Positions 44,416-54,844 of a DNA stretch of 64,000 nucleotides are shown here, in pieces. The position numbers and the translations under genes are program-made. Numbering within the stretch: position 1 is the stretch's first letter; each line of letters opens with the position of its first letter. This stretch comes from Symbiodinium kawagutii (taxonomy: Eukaryota > Sar > Dinophyceae > Suessiales > Symbiodiniaceae), in assembly GCA_009767595.1 (NCBI GenBank), contig VSDK01028513.1:273752-337751 (forward strand), in the 5' to 3' direction. The notes below the pieces were generated by a model. The model was not told where the DNA came from and did not search any database. It was given only the letters and a program-made list of their open reading frames with translations.

Positions 44416-44631
44416 CTACGGAGGGAACAAATCCGCCACCACCACCGCCTCCTCGGCCTTTTCGCCATCCTGGTCACGGCAGTGCGAAAAACCAATGGCC
44501 CTGGGGCCCTGGGGTATATAACTTTGGCGAGCTGAGTCAACAAATGCATAGGGGCCCAAATCATCCTTACTTAGCAATTGTGAGTAGTAAACTAATCCTT
44601 TCTTGGTGGGTTCTCTGTTTTGAGAGCTCAA
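44416..44631 (-). CDS. Candidate exon, unknown protein
   Basis: A 71-codon minus frame. The last half (AIGFSHCRDQDGEKAEEAVV) is exon-like, with Lys/Glu/Ala bias like the neighbours. The plus-strand Pro-rich frame is its shadow. Splice limits unclear. Confidence 0.48.
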   Translation of the reverse strand: MSSQNREPTKKGLVYYSQLLSKDDLGPYAFVDSARQSYIPQGPRAIGFSHCRDQDGEKAEEAVVVADLFPP

Positions 44632-45064
44632 TGTGAACCATCAATTTCATGGAGGATGATAACCAACAATAACAGGATATACAAGGATTCATTGATGGTA
44701 CACCAGGGATTTAGGGTTCTGACCCATGGCCCCGTAGATAACGTTGTGTAATTGTGGTATAGCCATGGTATATCAATCCATGGTTTAAGTATGGCTATAG
44801 CTTGTGAGGCAAATCACCAGCTGTTTCTCCCACAAAGCTCCCAGAAAAAATATAAAACATTAGTTGGTGCACATTTGAGCCTCGACAAGTGTTGCAAAGA
44901 ATAATACAAGGGGAAAAGAGATGCATGTTCCAAGAAAAAAATGTGATAGATCAATACCAACCATGCAAGAAATGGGAAATAAACATGCAAATTCGCCCAA
45001 CGTTGATATTTGGGTCACAAAACCAAAACGCTACAGCAAGAACTGATCCAAGAGGGCTTGCCAC

Positions 45065-45125
45065 CCAGTCCTATGAAAATCATCAACCCTTCATCTTCAG
45101 GCACCGCTTTGATGGGCACTACCGA
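45065..45125 (-). CDS. Exon of unknown protein
   Basis: The acceptor is TTGGCCCAG/ and the donor GGACTGG/GTGGCA; 20 codons, SVVPIKAVPEDEGLMIFIGL. A plus-strand frame is also open over the island. Confidence 0.52.
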
Positions 45126-45183
45126 CTGGGCCAACACTTCACCCCTTCGGGCGTGCCATCAATTCATCCAAAAGTTAATCATG

Positions 45184-45291
45184 CTTAAAACCCTTAGTCC
45201 CCCTGGTTTCCCCATCATTAACTAGTATTTTCCCCATTTTTGTTGGTGATTCTCCCCCATTAGTTGGGTTGATTAGTATTGACCCATAGCC
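45184..45291. mobile_element. Family C element
   Basis: AAAACCCTTAGTCCCCCTGG to TAGTATTGACCCATAGCC; its right end coincides with the end of the exon at 45291. Confidence 0.6.
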
Positions 45292-45394
45292 ACATCCAAA
45301 AATGAATCAAATCATCCAAAGCTCCCTCGGCTGTGCTCGCATTTTGGGCTTCGATATTTTTTCGGCACCAGCTGTGGCTCGTTTTGTTGGACAT
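45291..45394 (-). CDS. Candidate exon bounded by family C
   Basis: The 3' end meets a family C element (GATGTG/GCTATGG, GC donor). It reads NIEAQNASTAEGALDDLIHF. The 5' limit is only the first Met in frame; another frame after CCACAG/ is open. Confidence 0.48.
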
Positions 45395-45762
45395 CAAAGG
45401 CAAGGATTCAAACCATAGGTGGCACCAACAAAACTGAAGCACCTGCATCACGACCACGGCTTAAAAAAAGCAATCAACTCTGCAACTTTTATGTCCAGAA
45501 GGCTGCAGTGTAAATCTGCGTACTTTGAAGCAATTGGGGCAACATCTTTGGATAGTTTATGTGTGGATGTGCGACGAGTACACACGCAAGTCATTATCAA
45601 CCACGTAATTGACAAACAATCGTATCAACAAATGACAATCAAAAATCATTCACTACCCATCATATCTCATCACCACAGAATAACGTGAAATAGCCGGCAA
45701 GCGGCATGACTAACCCCAAACTTGAAGGATTCTTAACCATTCAACCATTAACAATAACTACA

Positions 45763-45860
45763 GCTGGTGGGTGGTTTCAACCCCTATGAAGAATATGAAT
45801 CAACCAACCATTTGTTAATAATTACTCGGGAAAGTATCACATATCAATCAAATCACCTAC
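45763..45860. mobile_element. Family B element (3' end decayed)
   Basis: CTGGTGGGTGGTTTCAACCCC and the core GAATCAACCAACCATTTG are intact; the right terminus is poor. Confidence 0.5.
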
Positions 45861-46094
45861 TATATGAGAATCTATATTATAGTACTTGTTTAACCTTCAT
45901 TGTTGCTCATCAATCCCTATTGTGAGCCATTTCAAATGGTTAATTGTGACTTATGACCCACTATTGTCATAGTTAACCACCATTCACCACCACAATGAAC
46001 CATTGTTAAGCACCACTGTTATTGGTTGCAACCCCTGCAAAACCCTTCGTATTACACCACCCAGCGCAAATAAGTCGTTGATCACCTGGTGGAC

Positions 46095-46224
46095 CTGCTC
46101 CCCCCCTCCATTCCGCCCGGGTCTCCTCGTCCTTGGCCTCCTCGCCCTCTTTGGCCTCCTCGCCCTCTTTGGCCTCCTTGGCCTCCTTGGCTTTTTTGGC
46201 TTCTTCCGCCTCCAGGGCCACCAT
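46095..46224 (-). CDS. Exon, Lys/Glu/Ala repeats
   Basis: Forty-three codons to a donor GGAGCAG/GTCCACC. The core AKEAKEAKEGEEAKEGEEAK mirrors a DNA repeat (GGCCTCCTCGCCCTCTTT on the plus strand). The start is the first Met; CCTGGAG/ is an alternative acceptor. Probably a coiled-coil or charged linker. Confidence 0.63.
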
Positions 46225-46369
46225 ACGAAACCTTCCCTTTAAGGACTGACCTTAAAACATCTCCATCATTCGCCACAATTCTGTTTTTTATATGTTTCAG
46301 ATATGTAAAGAAATATGTCAAGACATATATATGCAAAGAACATGTAACAAAACCGAATCATCATGGGAA

Positions 46370-46471
46370 ATTCAGAACTGCATTGGAAGCTCTCCAAGTT
46401 GTTAGGATACATTGAGGTTGGTTCCACAGCCACGAAACTTGACGGCAACCAGTTGCGCCATGGACCTGGAA
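46370..46471 (-). CDS. Exon after the family D intron
   Basis: The acceptor is CATCCACCAG/ at the edge of a family D element. In the phase set by the upstream exon it reads GPWRNWLPSSFVAVEPTS. Another frame (MAQLVAVKFRGCG) is also attractive. The 3' limit is uncertain. Confidence 0.48.
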
Positions 46472-46603
46472 CTGGTGGATGGGTGGGGCCCCCAGCTGAG
46501 AGCGATTTCTTGGGTAACTGTTGGGTGACTGGTACTGAGTACTGATGGTATGACCTGTAAATAAATGGCCTGTAAATCAAGTTATAACGTTTGGAGGCCC
46601 CAC
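46472..46603. mobile_element. Family D element forming a complete intron
   Basis: On the minus strand CCACAAG/GTGGGGCC opens and GGGGGCCCCACCCATCCACCAG/ closes a 132-base intron. Inverted termini GGTGGGGCCCCCAG and GGAGGCCCCACC lie at its ends. Confidence 0.68.
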
Positions 46604-46646
46604 CTTGTGGAAACTGGATCAGATTGGATCCATGCACATTCACCTC
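46604..46646 (-). CDS. Exon before the family D intron
   Basis: The donor CCACAAG/GTGGGG is inside the family D terminus and a possible acceptor is CATGGCAG/. It reads SVEVNVHGSNLIQFPQ. It may extend upstream to about 46670. Confidence 0.52.
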
Positions 46647-47114
46647 GACAGAGCATCTGCCATGTGGCAACAGAAAGTTGGACAAAGTTGGACCGACTTG
46701 TCTTCAGAGGTGACCATTGCAGGATTCGTCAATGGTATGACATAACGAATCATTACGAGTTACTGATCACGGTTACGTTCACCAGTTTCTAAGTGAGAGA
46801 TGATCATCCAAGTCCATGGTTAGCCTATAAACCATCACCCAAAGTTTCTTATGAACCAGTATTCCCCATACGACACAACAAATTTAGCTGCGTCAAAGCC
46901 CGACTTCACACTGCCACAACCACAACATAATTGTCTTCTTTGCTGACATGTTGAGCTGCCCAATTCAAATGCAATACCATTAATACCGATACCCCAAGAA
47001 TTACATAAATCAACAGTCCAATCAAATATTGGTTGGTCGTGTCAACACTATACTGTCGTTAGTGAGTTCTAGCACTTAGCATTTGAGAGCCCCAAGATCT
47101 TGATCCACAAGTAC

Positions 47115-47159
47115 CACTGCCTTTTTCGCTGCTTCTTCAGCTTTCTTCTTCTCTTCCAT
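47115..47159 (-). CDS. Exon, Lys/Glu/Ala helix
   Basis: The acceptor is TTGCCTGTCAG/ and the donor GGCAGTG/GTACTT; 15 codons, MEEKKKAEEAAKKAV, phase 0. Clear member of the charged series. Confidence 0.76.
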
Positions 47160-47229
47160 CTGACAGGCAAGTCTGATGACATGTCCGGCTCATTGTGTGA
47201 AAAGCTATCTGAAACAAGCGGATCCAAAT

Positions 47230-47342
47230 GGCTCTGGGTCAAAACCCCATTCTCCTGGTTCCCCCATCATTAACAATTGTTTTCCCTATAGGTTGCTGGT
47301 TATTATCCACCAATATTGGTTGGTTAATATTGACCCATAGCC
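47230..47342. mobile_element. Family C element, well preserved
   Basis: GGCTCTGGGTCAAAACCCC to TTAATATTGACCCATAGCC; it separates the exons at 47115 and 47486. Confidence 0.75.
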
Positions 47343-47485
47343 AATATTCACCCATCCCAAGTGGTACAGTGTGCTTGTGTTGACCTTGGCAAGTCCAATC
47401 TGCCTGTGTCTGCTCCCCATTGAGGTTGGAACCCGGGTGTTCAAGCAGTGATACCACGAAGAACCATGGGTAAAACTAACCTCAC

Positions 47486-47662
47486 CAGGAGGTGCAAAGT
47501 CAGTTCCTTGCGATGGGTTGGACCGAGGTCGGCCCCAGTAGCCAGGGTGAAGGTGGTGGGATGAGCCGCCATGGCCTCCTTCTTCTTCTCTGCCATCAAC
47601 TTCTGCTGCTCCAAAATCCTCTTCTTTTGTTCCTGCTGGGCCTGAAGCTTCACCCTTGCCAA
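47486..47662 (-). CDS. Exon, coiled-coil like (Gln/Lys/Glu)
   Basis: The donor is a strong CCTCCTG/GTGAGG and the probable acceptor ACTGCTGAG/. It reads KKRILEQQKLMAEKKKEAMA and then a Thr/Ala-rich tail. Third positions are nearly all G or C. The frame is open upstream to 47686. Confidence 0.78.
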
Positions 47663-48194
47663 CTCAGCAGTTTTTACACCATGCAATTCTCAGAAGTCCG
47701 GCTGAAAATTAGCAGAATGACCAGCTGGTAGATTTCTTTGCAAGAACTCTCAAAAGTTGTTGGCAATTGCTTAGCAAACTTAATCACAAGAGGTCCAAGG
47801 AACTAGGAATCAAAAATCAAGAAAGGGCACAATCTTCAAGGGGCCCTTTGTTTCACACCTTCGGGCAGATCAACACGGATGTTTAAGACTTCTCACAATG
47901 CCCCCCAAAACGCCTCTGGGAGTTGAAAAGCATCATGATATGGACCATCATGCATCATGCGGCGCGAACCAATGGACATGGTCAACCCTTGCGTTTGGCA
48001 AACAACCTGGGATGAAACACCTCACTCGATGAATGAGTGTGATGGATATTCGCAAATCCTTCCTTGGGCCACATCAGAATCTAGCCAAAGGGCCAGGAAA
48101 TACTAAACACCACGAGCTTGCGAAGGCTTTTCTATAGTATACTGCAAAACTCATGCCACATTCCAAAAGATGAAGCTCAAATTGCTAAGCACTG

Positions 48195-48260
48195 GAAACA
48201 CACACACACACACACACGCACACACACACACACACACACCCACACACACACACACACAAT
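48195..48260. repeat. (CA)n microsatellite
   Basis: About 30 CA units with two single-base interruptions. Confidence 0.95.
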
Positions 48261-48579
48261 GACCCCAAATAGGGACGCTCACGCACATGGACCTCGGTCA
48301 GCATGCACATTGGTGTTCTGGTCAGCCACCTATCCCACAGGGGTGGCCCATGATTCATGGAGCATTCATGGTAGATCTACCATAGCTTCAATGGGGGATC
48401 TCCTATTTGGAATCACCGCAGCAAAAAACCGCTGTTAATCTTGGTGGATCTCCCGTACTTGTGGATTTATTTACTGGGTTCATGAAACTCTCTCCCACGT
48501 CTTCTGCATGTATCCGATGAAAGCTTATTGATTTGACCCCTTTACAGGCTGGACAAGGCGTACCGCCCTCCCACCGTAC

Positions 48580-48607
48580 CTTCTTCATTCTCCAAGTCGC
48601 ATCGGAC
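48580..48607 (-). CDS. Very short candidate exon
   Basis: The acceptor is GGCAAAACAG/ and the donor GAAGAAG/GTACGG; 9 codons, VRCDLENEE. A longer frame with a CPAC motif overlaps, so the model is tentative. Confidence 0.42.
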
Positions 48608-48835
48608 CTGTTTTGCCTGGCTGTTGAAAGAGAGTTCTGCCCACAACCAGTCTGAAGCAGCTGATTGTTTTGAACGGTATCCCTCATGAATACCCAGGTG
48701 AAAAAAAGAATCTCAAGCAAGTACCCAGCAACTTTTTTGGAATGATCAGGCATTCTCTGAGTGCTCCGAGGGTGAAACATCATGAAACAATCACAGAATG
48801 CCATCAGTCATTCATCGCCCCCACAGAAAGACGAC

Positions 48836-48931
48836 CATGCAGTGGTTTGAGGCGCATCTCCCAGCTGGGTCGAGGCGCTTCTGCTTCAAGATCTGTTGAT
48901 GAACTCTCTGCTTGTACTCCTGCAGCCAGTG
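48836..48931 (-). CDS. Exon, Gln/Lys-rich helix
   Basis: The acceptor is TGGGTGACAG/; 32 codons, phase 0 (LQEYKQRVHQQILKQKRLDP), to a possible donor GCATG/GTCGTC. Other minus frames are open but less protein-like. Confidence 0.58.
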
Positions 48932-49307
48932 CTGTCACCCAACTCCCAAGCAACGCTTTGCGGCACATAGTGATGGTTTGTTGTCCGGAAAAGGGACTAA
49001 TGCTTGTGCCACAAATTGAAAATGACATAATGTACCAATCACGCTGAATCATACATAGTAACAGTACAATTCAGATTCCACAACTGCGGCTTCAGCTATG
49101 AATGTTCCTAAACACACGACTTCATAGACCATTAGCATCATCAGCATTAATTCTCAAACAACGATCTGATATTGATAAGAAGCGCTAGAACTGACATTCA
49201 AAATCCTATACATTTGAATCCTGTGGAGCTATGTGGAATACCTCTATGTAAGACTCCTAGAATGGAAACGACCTGGGCCCTGAGGAAGTAAAATGCGTGG
49301 GAACGAC

Positions 49308-49362
49308 CTGCCAATTAACTTTGGAGGTATCGCGCCACACATCCCCTCCTCCATCTCACCAA
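49308..49362 (-). CDS. Short exon
   Basis: The acceptor is CCCAATCAG/ and the donor ATTGGCAG/GTCGTT; 17 full codons, GEMEEGMCGAIPPKLIG. Confidence 0.65.
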
Positions 49363-49503
49363 CTGATTGGGAAGTGGCGGGGTTCACCATGAGCAAATGA
49401 GCACATGAGCATGGAAAAAAACTCGGACATAAGATATTCTGGTTGTCAAACTGAACCTTGGTCACCTTGGTTGCCTTTTTGTGATTCATGGGCGCCATGG
49501 TAC

Positions 49504-49566
49504 CATGGTCCCCCCCGTCGCTGGCACACCAGCCTTCTTGGGCTCACCCATCACCACATGTGCCAC
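49504..49566 (-). CDS. Exon of unknown protein
   Basis: The acceptor is AATGCTGCAG/ and the donor GGACCATG/GTACCA; 21 codons, phase 0, third positions almost all G or C (VVMGEPKKAGVPATGGTM). Confidence 0.77.
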
Positions 49567-49854
49567 CTGCAGCATTGACCCAATGTGAGGCCCGCTTTGG
49601 ATTGTTCAGTCATCTCAATTGATAGATCCGATACCACCATAACATGACCGTCCAGCATCATCAACCAATCATCAACCTTCTAAATTGCTTGGACTTCCAC
49701 AGTTGCCGTGGAACTTGGATAGTGTCACAAATCAAGACTCATTTCGTTGCGTGTTCCTTTCAAAGTCAAATCACAGTTCACCAGCGAGGCCTCATTGCAA
49801 CACGGGTGGATGGTCATCCCACTTGGCAACCAAGTTAGTTGACACTCATTAGGG

Positions 49855-49952
49855 GGTTTCTCAAAATAGGGGTACCCCTAAATCATCCATTAATAGTCAT
49901 TTACAGTAATAAACCAACCATTTGTTGGGGCTCCCTATTTTGAGAAACCACC
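49855..49952. mobile_element. Family A element, well preserved
   Basis: GGTTTCTCAAAATAGGGG to CTCCCTATTTTGAGAAACCACC, flanked by ATTAGGGG and ATTAGAGG, a likely 8-base duplication with one mismatch. Confidence 0.8.
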
Positions 49953-50065
49953 ATTAGAGGGATGACCGAGTTCAACCACTCTTGACCATCGACCAGCACC
50001 ATTTTCCTTCACTCGCCAGCGTATTCCCTAATTATTTCATAGCAGCTCTTCACCAACCTTATGAA

Positions 50066-50183
50066 AGGTTCTCCAAAATAGGGAACCCCAAAAATATACA
50101 AAATGATACAAAATGGTTCGTTTATGACTATGAGTTTATGATTATTGGATGATTTCAAGGTCCCCCTATTATGAGAAACCCCC
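50066..50183. mobile_element. Family A element
   Basis: GGTTCTCCAAAATAGGGAACCC to CCCCTATTATGAGAAACCCCC, with tandem AAAATGATACA inside. Confidence 0.65.
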
Positions 50184-50219
50184 ATCTCATGGCCTACCAG
50201 AACTCACCACTGAGATTTC

Positions 50220-50378
50220 TCAGCCCCAAATGCCGCTCCTGGTGCTGCACACAAGCGGAACGGGGAGCCCGTGCGTTTCGCCCACGCGCGAACCGGGCCC
50301 GGTTCGCGGGGCCTTTTTGTAGCCGGGGAATTTCTTCAGCATCTGTGCTCGCTCCTCGGCCACCAGGTTGGACTTCAC
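50220..50378 (-). CDS. Exon of unknown protein, basic
   Basis: The acceptor is CAGCTCCACAG/ and the frame is open for 52 codons to a TGA at 50220. Third positions are about 90% G/C through the first 40 codons (NLVAEERAQMLKKFPGYKKA). A GTGTGC donor near 50245 may end it earlier. Confidence 0.76.
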   Translation of the reverse strand: MKSNLVAEERAQMLKKFPGYKKAPRTGPGSRVGETHGLPVPLVCSTRSGIWG

Positions 50379-50687
50379 CTGTGGAGCTGAATGCAGGTTA
50401 ATGGTTGGTATGGGGTCGTAGGGGTTCGTGGGGTTAGTAGGGGTTAGTAATTTTTATGAAATGGTGTTCATAATGGTTGATAGGGGTCAATCAAAGATTA
50501 GTGATGATTCGCGGTGGTTAGTCATGGTGAATTGAATGATTAGCGATGCTTAGTGAAGGCCAGCAATTGTCAATTAATGGGTTAATGGGTGGCCGTGGCT
50601 ACGAAGGTTTGAAAGTACTCGCTAATCCAATGTCCTCTGTGATTGTCGACCAGCTAATAGCCATTCCTATCGATTACTTAATGGCCA

Positions 50688-51060
50688 TTATTTATCATTA
50701 TTTTCTACATTTCTCCCTATCAACAATTGTAGACATCGTTGGCCACAGTAAGTGGGATGATTAGTCGACCGAGCGTGCGAATGGCTGGTAGGACACTGCT
50801 CATACGTAGTTTCCCCAGTTTCAGTAGTCCAGCGGAAGTGAACCAAACATCTGTACATCAGTGATAATCTGATAGACACCACAAAAAAGTTTTCCCAGTT
50901 GAAATTATCATGTTTCTGTGCTAGTAAATGGGGGTATACACGCAACAGGTTACTTGACAAACAGGTGTGATGATCCTGAGAGCAAAGGCCCAGTGGTTGG
51001 TTGAAAATCGACCATCTGGGCAGTAGAGGGGGGCCCCGAAGGAAGCAAGAATGATGGTTG
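50688..51060 (-). other. Long minus-strand open frame, unproven
   Basis: Open for about 135 codons across moderately AT-rich sequence, without clear splice sites. Possibly one exon near 50770-50850 plus chance open sequence. Confidence 0.3.
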
Positions 51061-51074
51061 GTATATGTTGATAT

Positions 51075-51198
51075 GGCAAGCTGGGTCAAGCAGTTAACCA
51101 ACCAATTTCATGGGAGATATTCCCCAACAATTTCATAGGGAAAACAAGCTGGTTAATGATGGGAGAACCAGGGGGACTAAGGGTTTTGACCCACAGCC
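51075..51198. mobile_element. Family C element with ATATG duplication
   Basis: GGCAAGCTGGGTCAAGCAG to GGGTTTTGACCCACAGCC, flanked by ATATG on both sides. Confidence 0.72.
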
Positions 51199-51520
51199 AT
51201 ATGATGCTTCAAAATGATCAACCGTAGGCTCAACAAAAAAGGATCCAGTGGGTTGCCCACCATGATCCATTTCGGGGAATGGTAAGCCAGCTATTTTTGG
51301 GGGGTCCCCTATTTTCAGAAATCACTGAATTGGTTGTAAACCAATCTAAGCGGCAAATAATTGATCATTGCCACAAACGTGAACGGATATGAAGCATATC
51401 AAGCATAATCATTGATAATCGTTGACTCGGCCATACCACATCATAACCAACAAATATCGAGTCATCAGCCACCATTGATCATCATTCACCAAATAATCCA
51501 TAAATCATGTACCCCCTCGG

Positions 51521-51634
51521 CTGGTTGGTTACCCTATTGAGGCTGATTGGCTTTAACCTCTATATGAACAATATTAGAGTCAATCAACCAATTGTTTGTT
51601 AAACAATCAAAATGTCGATCAAACCACCAACCAG
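51521..51634. mobile_element. Family B element
   Basis: CTGGTTGGTTACCCTATTG to GTCGATCAAACCACCAACCAG, with the core GTCAATCAACCAATTG. Confidence 0.65.
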
Positions 51635-51701
51635 TAATTACATATACTAAAACACTAAAACACAGTAGTAAACATGATACACAGATTCTGTAGGGATGCT
51701 T

Positions 51702-51842
51702 CGGAGGTGGACAACCCCGGAGCCTCCCAGTGGAGCTCCGTGCCTCCATCACCACGAAGTGTCGCGGTTGGATGGCGGGGATGGACTGAACCACCTGGCG
51801 GAGGAAACGCCACCGGGGTGTCCACGTTGGAATGTACTGCAT
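51702..51842 (-). CDS. Candidate exon, unknown protein
   Basis: Of three open minus frames, this one has by far the most G/C at third positions (WTPRWRFLRQVVQSIPAIQP). ATGCAG/ is a possible acceptor and CGCCAG/GTGGTT an internal donor, so it may be as short as 14 codons. Confidence 0.5.
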
Positions 51843-51963
51843 GAGTCACTGAGGTTCTCGAGATGTGCATGTTTTCAATAATGGTGAATAATCACCAAGT
51901 GATAAAGTTAAATAATTACTATATATGGGTTCATAATGGTTCATAATGGTTAATGATGGTGAG

Positions 51964-52053
51964 CCTGGGGAGAAGTTCACCAACAATTTCATAGGAAAAA
52001 AACAATGATTAATGATAGGAGAACCAGGGGTACGGGGTGAACTGACCCACAGC
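51964..52053. mobile_element. Family C element (left end decayed)
   Basis: The core CACCAACAATTTCATAGG and right end GGGTGAACTGACCCACAGCC are intact. Confidence 0.55.
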
Positions 52054-52202
52054 CTGATGCGGGGGTTTTCTATGGTTAGCTTTGATTAATAATGGTAAAT
52101 GAGACTAAACAACTACCAGATATGGGTGTTTCTCAAACGAAACTATGGTTGATTATAGTTAAGAATCACCAATAACAATGGTTAAACGACTACTGTATAT
52201 TG

Positions 52203-52299
52203 GGGTTTCTGAAGATAGGGAACCCCAAAATGGTTGTTTTATTCATAAACAATGACTAATGTATGGAATAATTTGGGGGTACCCCTATTTTGGAGAAAT
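52203..52299. mobile_element. Family A element
   Basis: GGTTTCTGAAGATAGGGAACC to GGTACCCCTATTTTGGAGAAA. Confidence 0.6.
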
Positions 52300-52557
52300 T
52301 AGAGTTTGCATTATAACTCCCAGTGGCAGAATGTCTCCCATGTGATAATCTAGTAACTCTACACAGTGTATCATTCGAGACCTTTAATCAATTGCAATTA
52401 CTGTATCAGCATGATCATCATTGTCAAATTATCACCGCTTGGAAGATATTGCCACAACCATGAGTTTTAGTGCACAAAAGCATGGCCAAGTTTACTATCA
52501 GGAACACGTTTCATCACTTCCCTGCTTCTTTTTCCACAAATCATTTATCGAATGCAC

Positions 52558-52717
52558 CTTGCTTGCTCGCCATCCCAACACTGAACGTGCAGCTGGACCT
52601 TCATGATGCTGTTGTCATCCATGCTGTGCAAACCGTACTGGTAGTTGGGCTTGTCATTGGAGGCCTCAGGGGCAACATGCAATCCATCAATCTCATAGAT
52701 TGCTTGGTATTGGCTGG
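52558..52717 (-). CDS. Exon of unknown protein, very well supported
   Basis: The acceptor is GACAGGCACAG/ and the donor GAGCAAGCAAG/GTGCAT; 52 full codons with partial codons at both ends. It reads YEIDGLHVAPEASNDKPNYQ and later VQLHVQCWDGEQ. Third positions are GC-rich. Family unknown to me. Confidence 0.83.
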
Positions 52718-52904
52718 CTGTGCCTGTCACTTTCTATTTTTTTTGCTGCTTGATGCTTGATGAAGGATTCATACTTCCAAACAGAGGCTTTTTGGTTTGA
52801 CCGTCAACTGAGGGCTAAATCATGATTTGTGTGATGGTTGATAGCGGGGAAGAAGCAAAAGTCACCATCAACCATCAACCAGTTATCCACTCAGCAACCA
52901 CTAA

Positions 52905-53113
52905 TCAATCATTCATCATCAAACATTTAACCAGCAGTAAACCATCCTCCATGGAGGAGTGACCGCATCTCTTGACCCGTGGTGGTCCGAAGTCCGTTCT
53001 ACGAACTCGTTGAAACGCTGGGCTTCTTGCAATCCGCTGACTCAACCGATCCATGAAATCAATCCGCTGCTTGGCATTTGGCATCAGCAGCGTAGCGTAG
53101 GTTGGGGTTGCTA
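52905..53113 (-). CDS. Exon of unknown protein, basic
   Basis: The acceptor is CAGCTGCAG/; two bases plus 68 codons to a TGA. The first 55 (NAKQRIDFMDRLSQRIARSP) are strongly coding and Arg-rich. GAGGATG/GTTTAC is a possible donor near 52940. Confidence 0.74.
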
Positions 53114-53179
53114 CTGCAGCTGAGCGTTCACTGATGGAGCAAAATGTAAACCTCCATGATGATCAAAACAAACCAGTTA

Positions 53180-53235
53180 CACACACACATATATATATAT
53201 ATATACATATGTATATATCATATAACATATAACAT
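53180..53235. repeat. (CA)n(TA)n tract
   Basis: ACACACACATATATATATAT followed by TATAACATATAACATATGA. Confidence 0.85.
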
Positions 53236-53565
53236 ATGACAGTGACATTAAACAAATAATCCCAAGGTTTTCAGCGGACTTTTTCATTCCAATATTGTAA
53301 GATCTGGAGTATCATCCATTTGGAACCAATTTCCCTTCCATGCCATTCTAGCCATTTAGCGCTGTCACAAGACATGCAGGGCTTAGAGCATGCTATGGAC
53401 ATATACACGACAGCAAAATATGTAATCATATAATCAGAAATATGTGTTTCTATGTATACATTTAGATATCATATGATTACACAAACAAACACATGTACAA
53501 GTTGTATAAGTATATTTTTTATGTGTACATATAAGTATATCAAAATTCGGTTCACCAAGATTCAC

Positions 53566-53710
53566 CATGCTGGCAGGTCCTTTAATTCCCAAGCTTTGTG
53601 TGTTGCGCCACAGCTGCAGCTGGGTGGCGTTCATGCCCAGCTTGGGCCGATTCAACCCGCTGGCAACTGCCCATTCCATCATCTTCCTCATGCGCAGGTG
53701 CCAGATCCAG
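53566..53710 (-). CDS. Exon of unknown protein
   Basis: The acceptor is GAAGCATAG/ and the donor GCCAGCATG/GTGAATC; 48 codons. It reads HLRMRKMMEWAVASGLNRPK then NATQLQLWRNTQSLG, two helices. Third positions are GC-rich up to the donor. Confidence 0.78.
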
Positions 53711-53761
53711 CTATGCTTCGTTTCCATTGAAAGATTAGCCCAACTCGGAGCATCACATGAT

Positions 53762-53860
53762 GTTTTTTCGGAATGGGGGGCCCACCCAAATGTCATCCAA
53801 TAGCAATCATTTGTAATGAACGTACCCTTTTTGGGGGTACCCCAACTTTGACAAACCACC
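53762..53860. mobile_element. Family A element
   Basis: GTTTTTTCGGAATGGGGGGC to TTTGGGGGTACCCCAACTTTG plus AAACCACC; it lies between the exons at 53566 and 53913. Confidence 0.6.
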
Positions 53861-53912
53861 GCATTGCAGTGCGAAAAAAACATGTTCATTGAAGCCTGAT
53901 GTCCAGTTTTAC

Positions 53913-54056
53913 CATAGTGCTTGGTTCTGCGATCCTCCCAACTGCTTGCAGCTGTCCTGTCGCTGAGCTCCGTGTACTTGGGGTTCTGCTCCAGGAAGCT
54001 GTCCAACCAGTCGAAAGTGCCTGGGTCCCCCGGATCCAGGTGATCAACCCTTCGAG
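53913..54056 (-). CDS. Exon of unknown protein
   Basis: The acceptor is CATGAGCAG/ and the donor CACTATG/GTAAAA; 47 full codons. It reads LDPGDPGTFDWLDSFLEQNP, acidic, then a basic tail. Very GC-rich third positions. Confidence 0.78.
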
Positions 54057-54266
54057 CTGCTCATGTTAGGTCGTCTCATGTGGGGTCAACAATAACTCAA
54101 CCTAGAATTCAACCATCAATCACTTATATAGATTAACCGCTGATGTTGATTTCCTAGATTAATCTCACTCAAACACCAAACCTTAGTCTTGATTAACCAG
54201 TAATGATTGATAACAATCCACAATAGGGAACTGGTTAGGTTGATTTGCGATGTTATAGCCGGCTGT

Positions 54267-54425
54267 TCATAACTCAAACCCGTTCAGCTGTGTTTCTTGA
54301 GGGTGACTTCCGGAGTTTTTGTCGCCCTGGCTTGTAGGTTTGGCATTCGCCGATTGCGCCAACAGAAGTCTCAAGATTTTGCGCACATATTCGCGAAACA
54401 GTTTCGCTGCACGCGTAAACATCAC
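54267..54425 (-). CDS. Candidate 3' terminal exon
   Basis: The acceptor is TGTGCTCAG/; 52 codons to a TGA. It starts with an amphipathic helix (FTRAAKLFREYVRKILRLLL) and ends in a polar tail. Composition is coding right up to the stop, so a true C-terminus is likely. Confidence 0.72.
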   Translation of the reverse strand: MMFTRAAKLFREYVRKILRLLLAQSANAKPTSQGDKNSGSHPQETQLNGFEL

Positions 54426-54733
54426 CTGAGCACATCTGAGAACAAACCATGAAGACAAACTTGTGGAGACACACACATGAACGAGATCATTGGCAATATG
54501 GACAGAGTGCCTTCAAGATCAAGATTCCAATCCGGACTCTTTCACCTCCCGTATCGATGTTAAAAGTAGAGCAGCCAGAGCGGTGTCCCAGTAATGAGTT
54601 CATTAGCAAGCCAGTTGACATCATTTAATGAGCTGATATGATTGCAATGGCATAGACGTATGAACATGACTATGATTTGATATCAACATGGTTTGACCAT
54701 CATGGCTCAACCCATGCAATGTAGTGATATGGA

Positions 54734-54832
54734 TGTTTCTCAAAACAAGGGACCCCCAAAAAAACATCCAATATTAACTACTTATAGTGCCAAACCAACC
54801 ATTTTGGGGATTCCCAATTTTTAGAACCCCAC
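54734..54832. mobile_element. Family A element
   Basis: GTTTCTCAAAACAAGGGACC to GGGGATTCCCAATTTTTAGAACCCCAC. Confidence 0.6.
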
Positions 54833-54844
54833 AAATCTAGTAGT

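Noticed and set aside
53434-54006. A single 190-codon minus-strand gene
   Set aside because: It fuses two real exons (53566-53710, 53913-54056) with intron sequence that includes a family A element.
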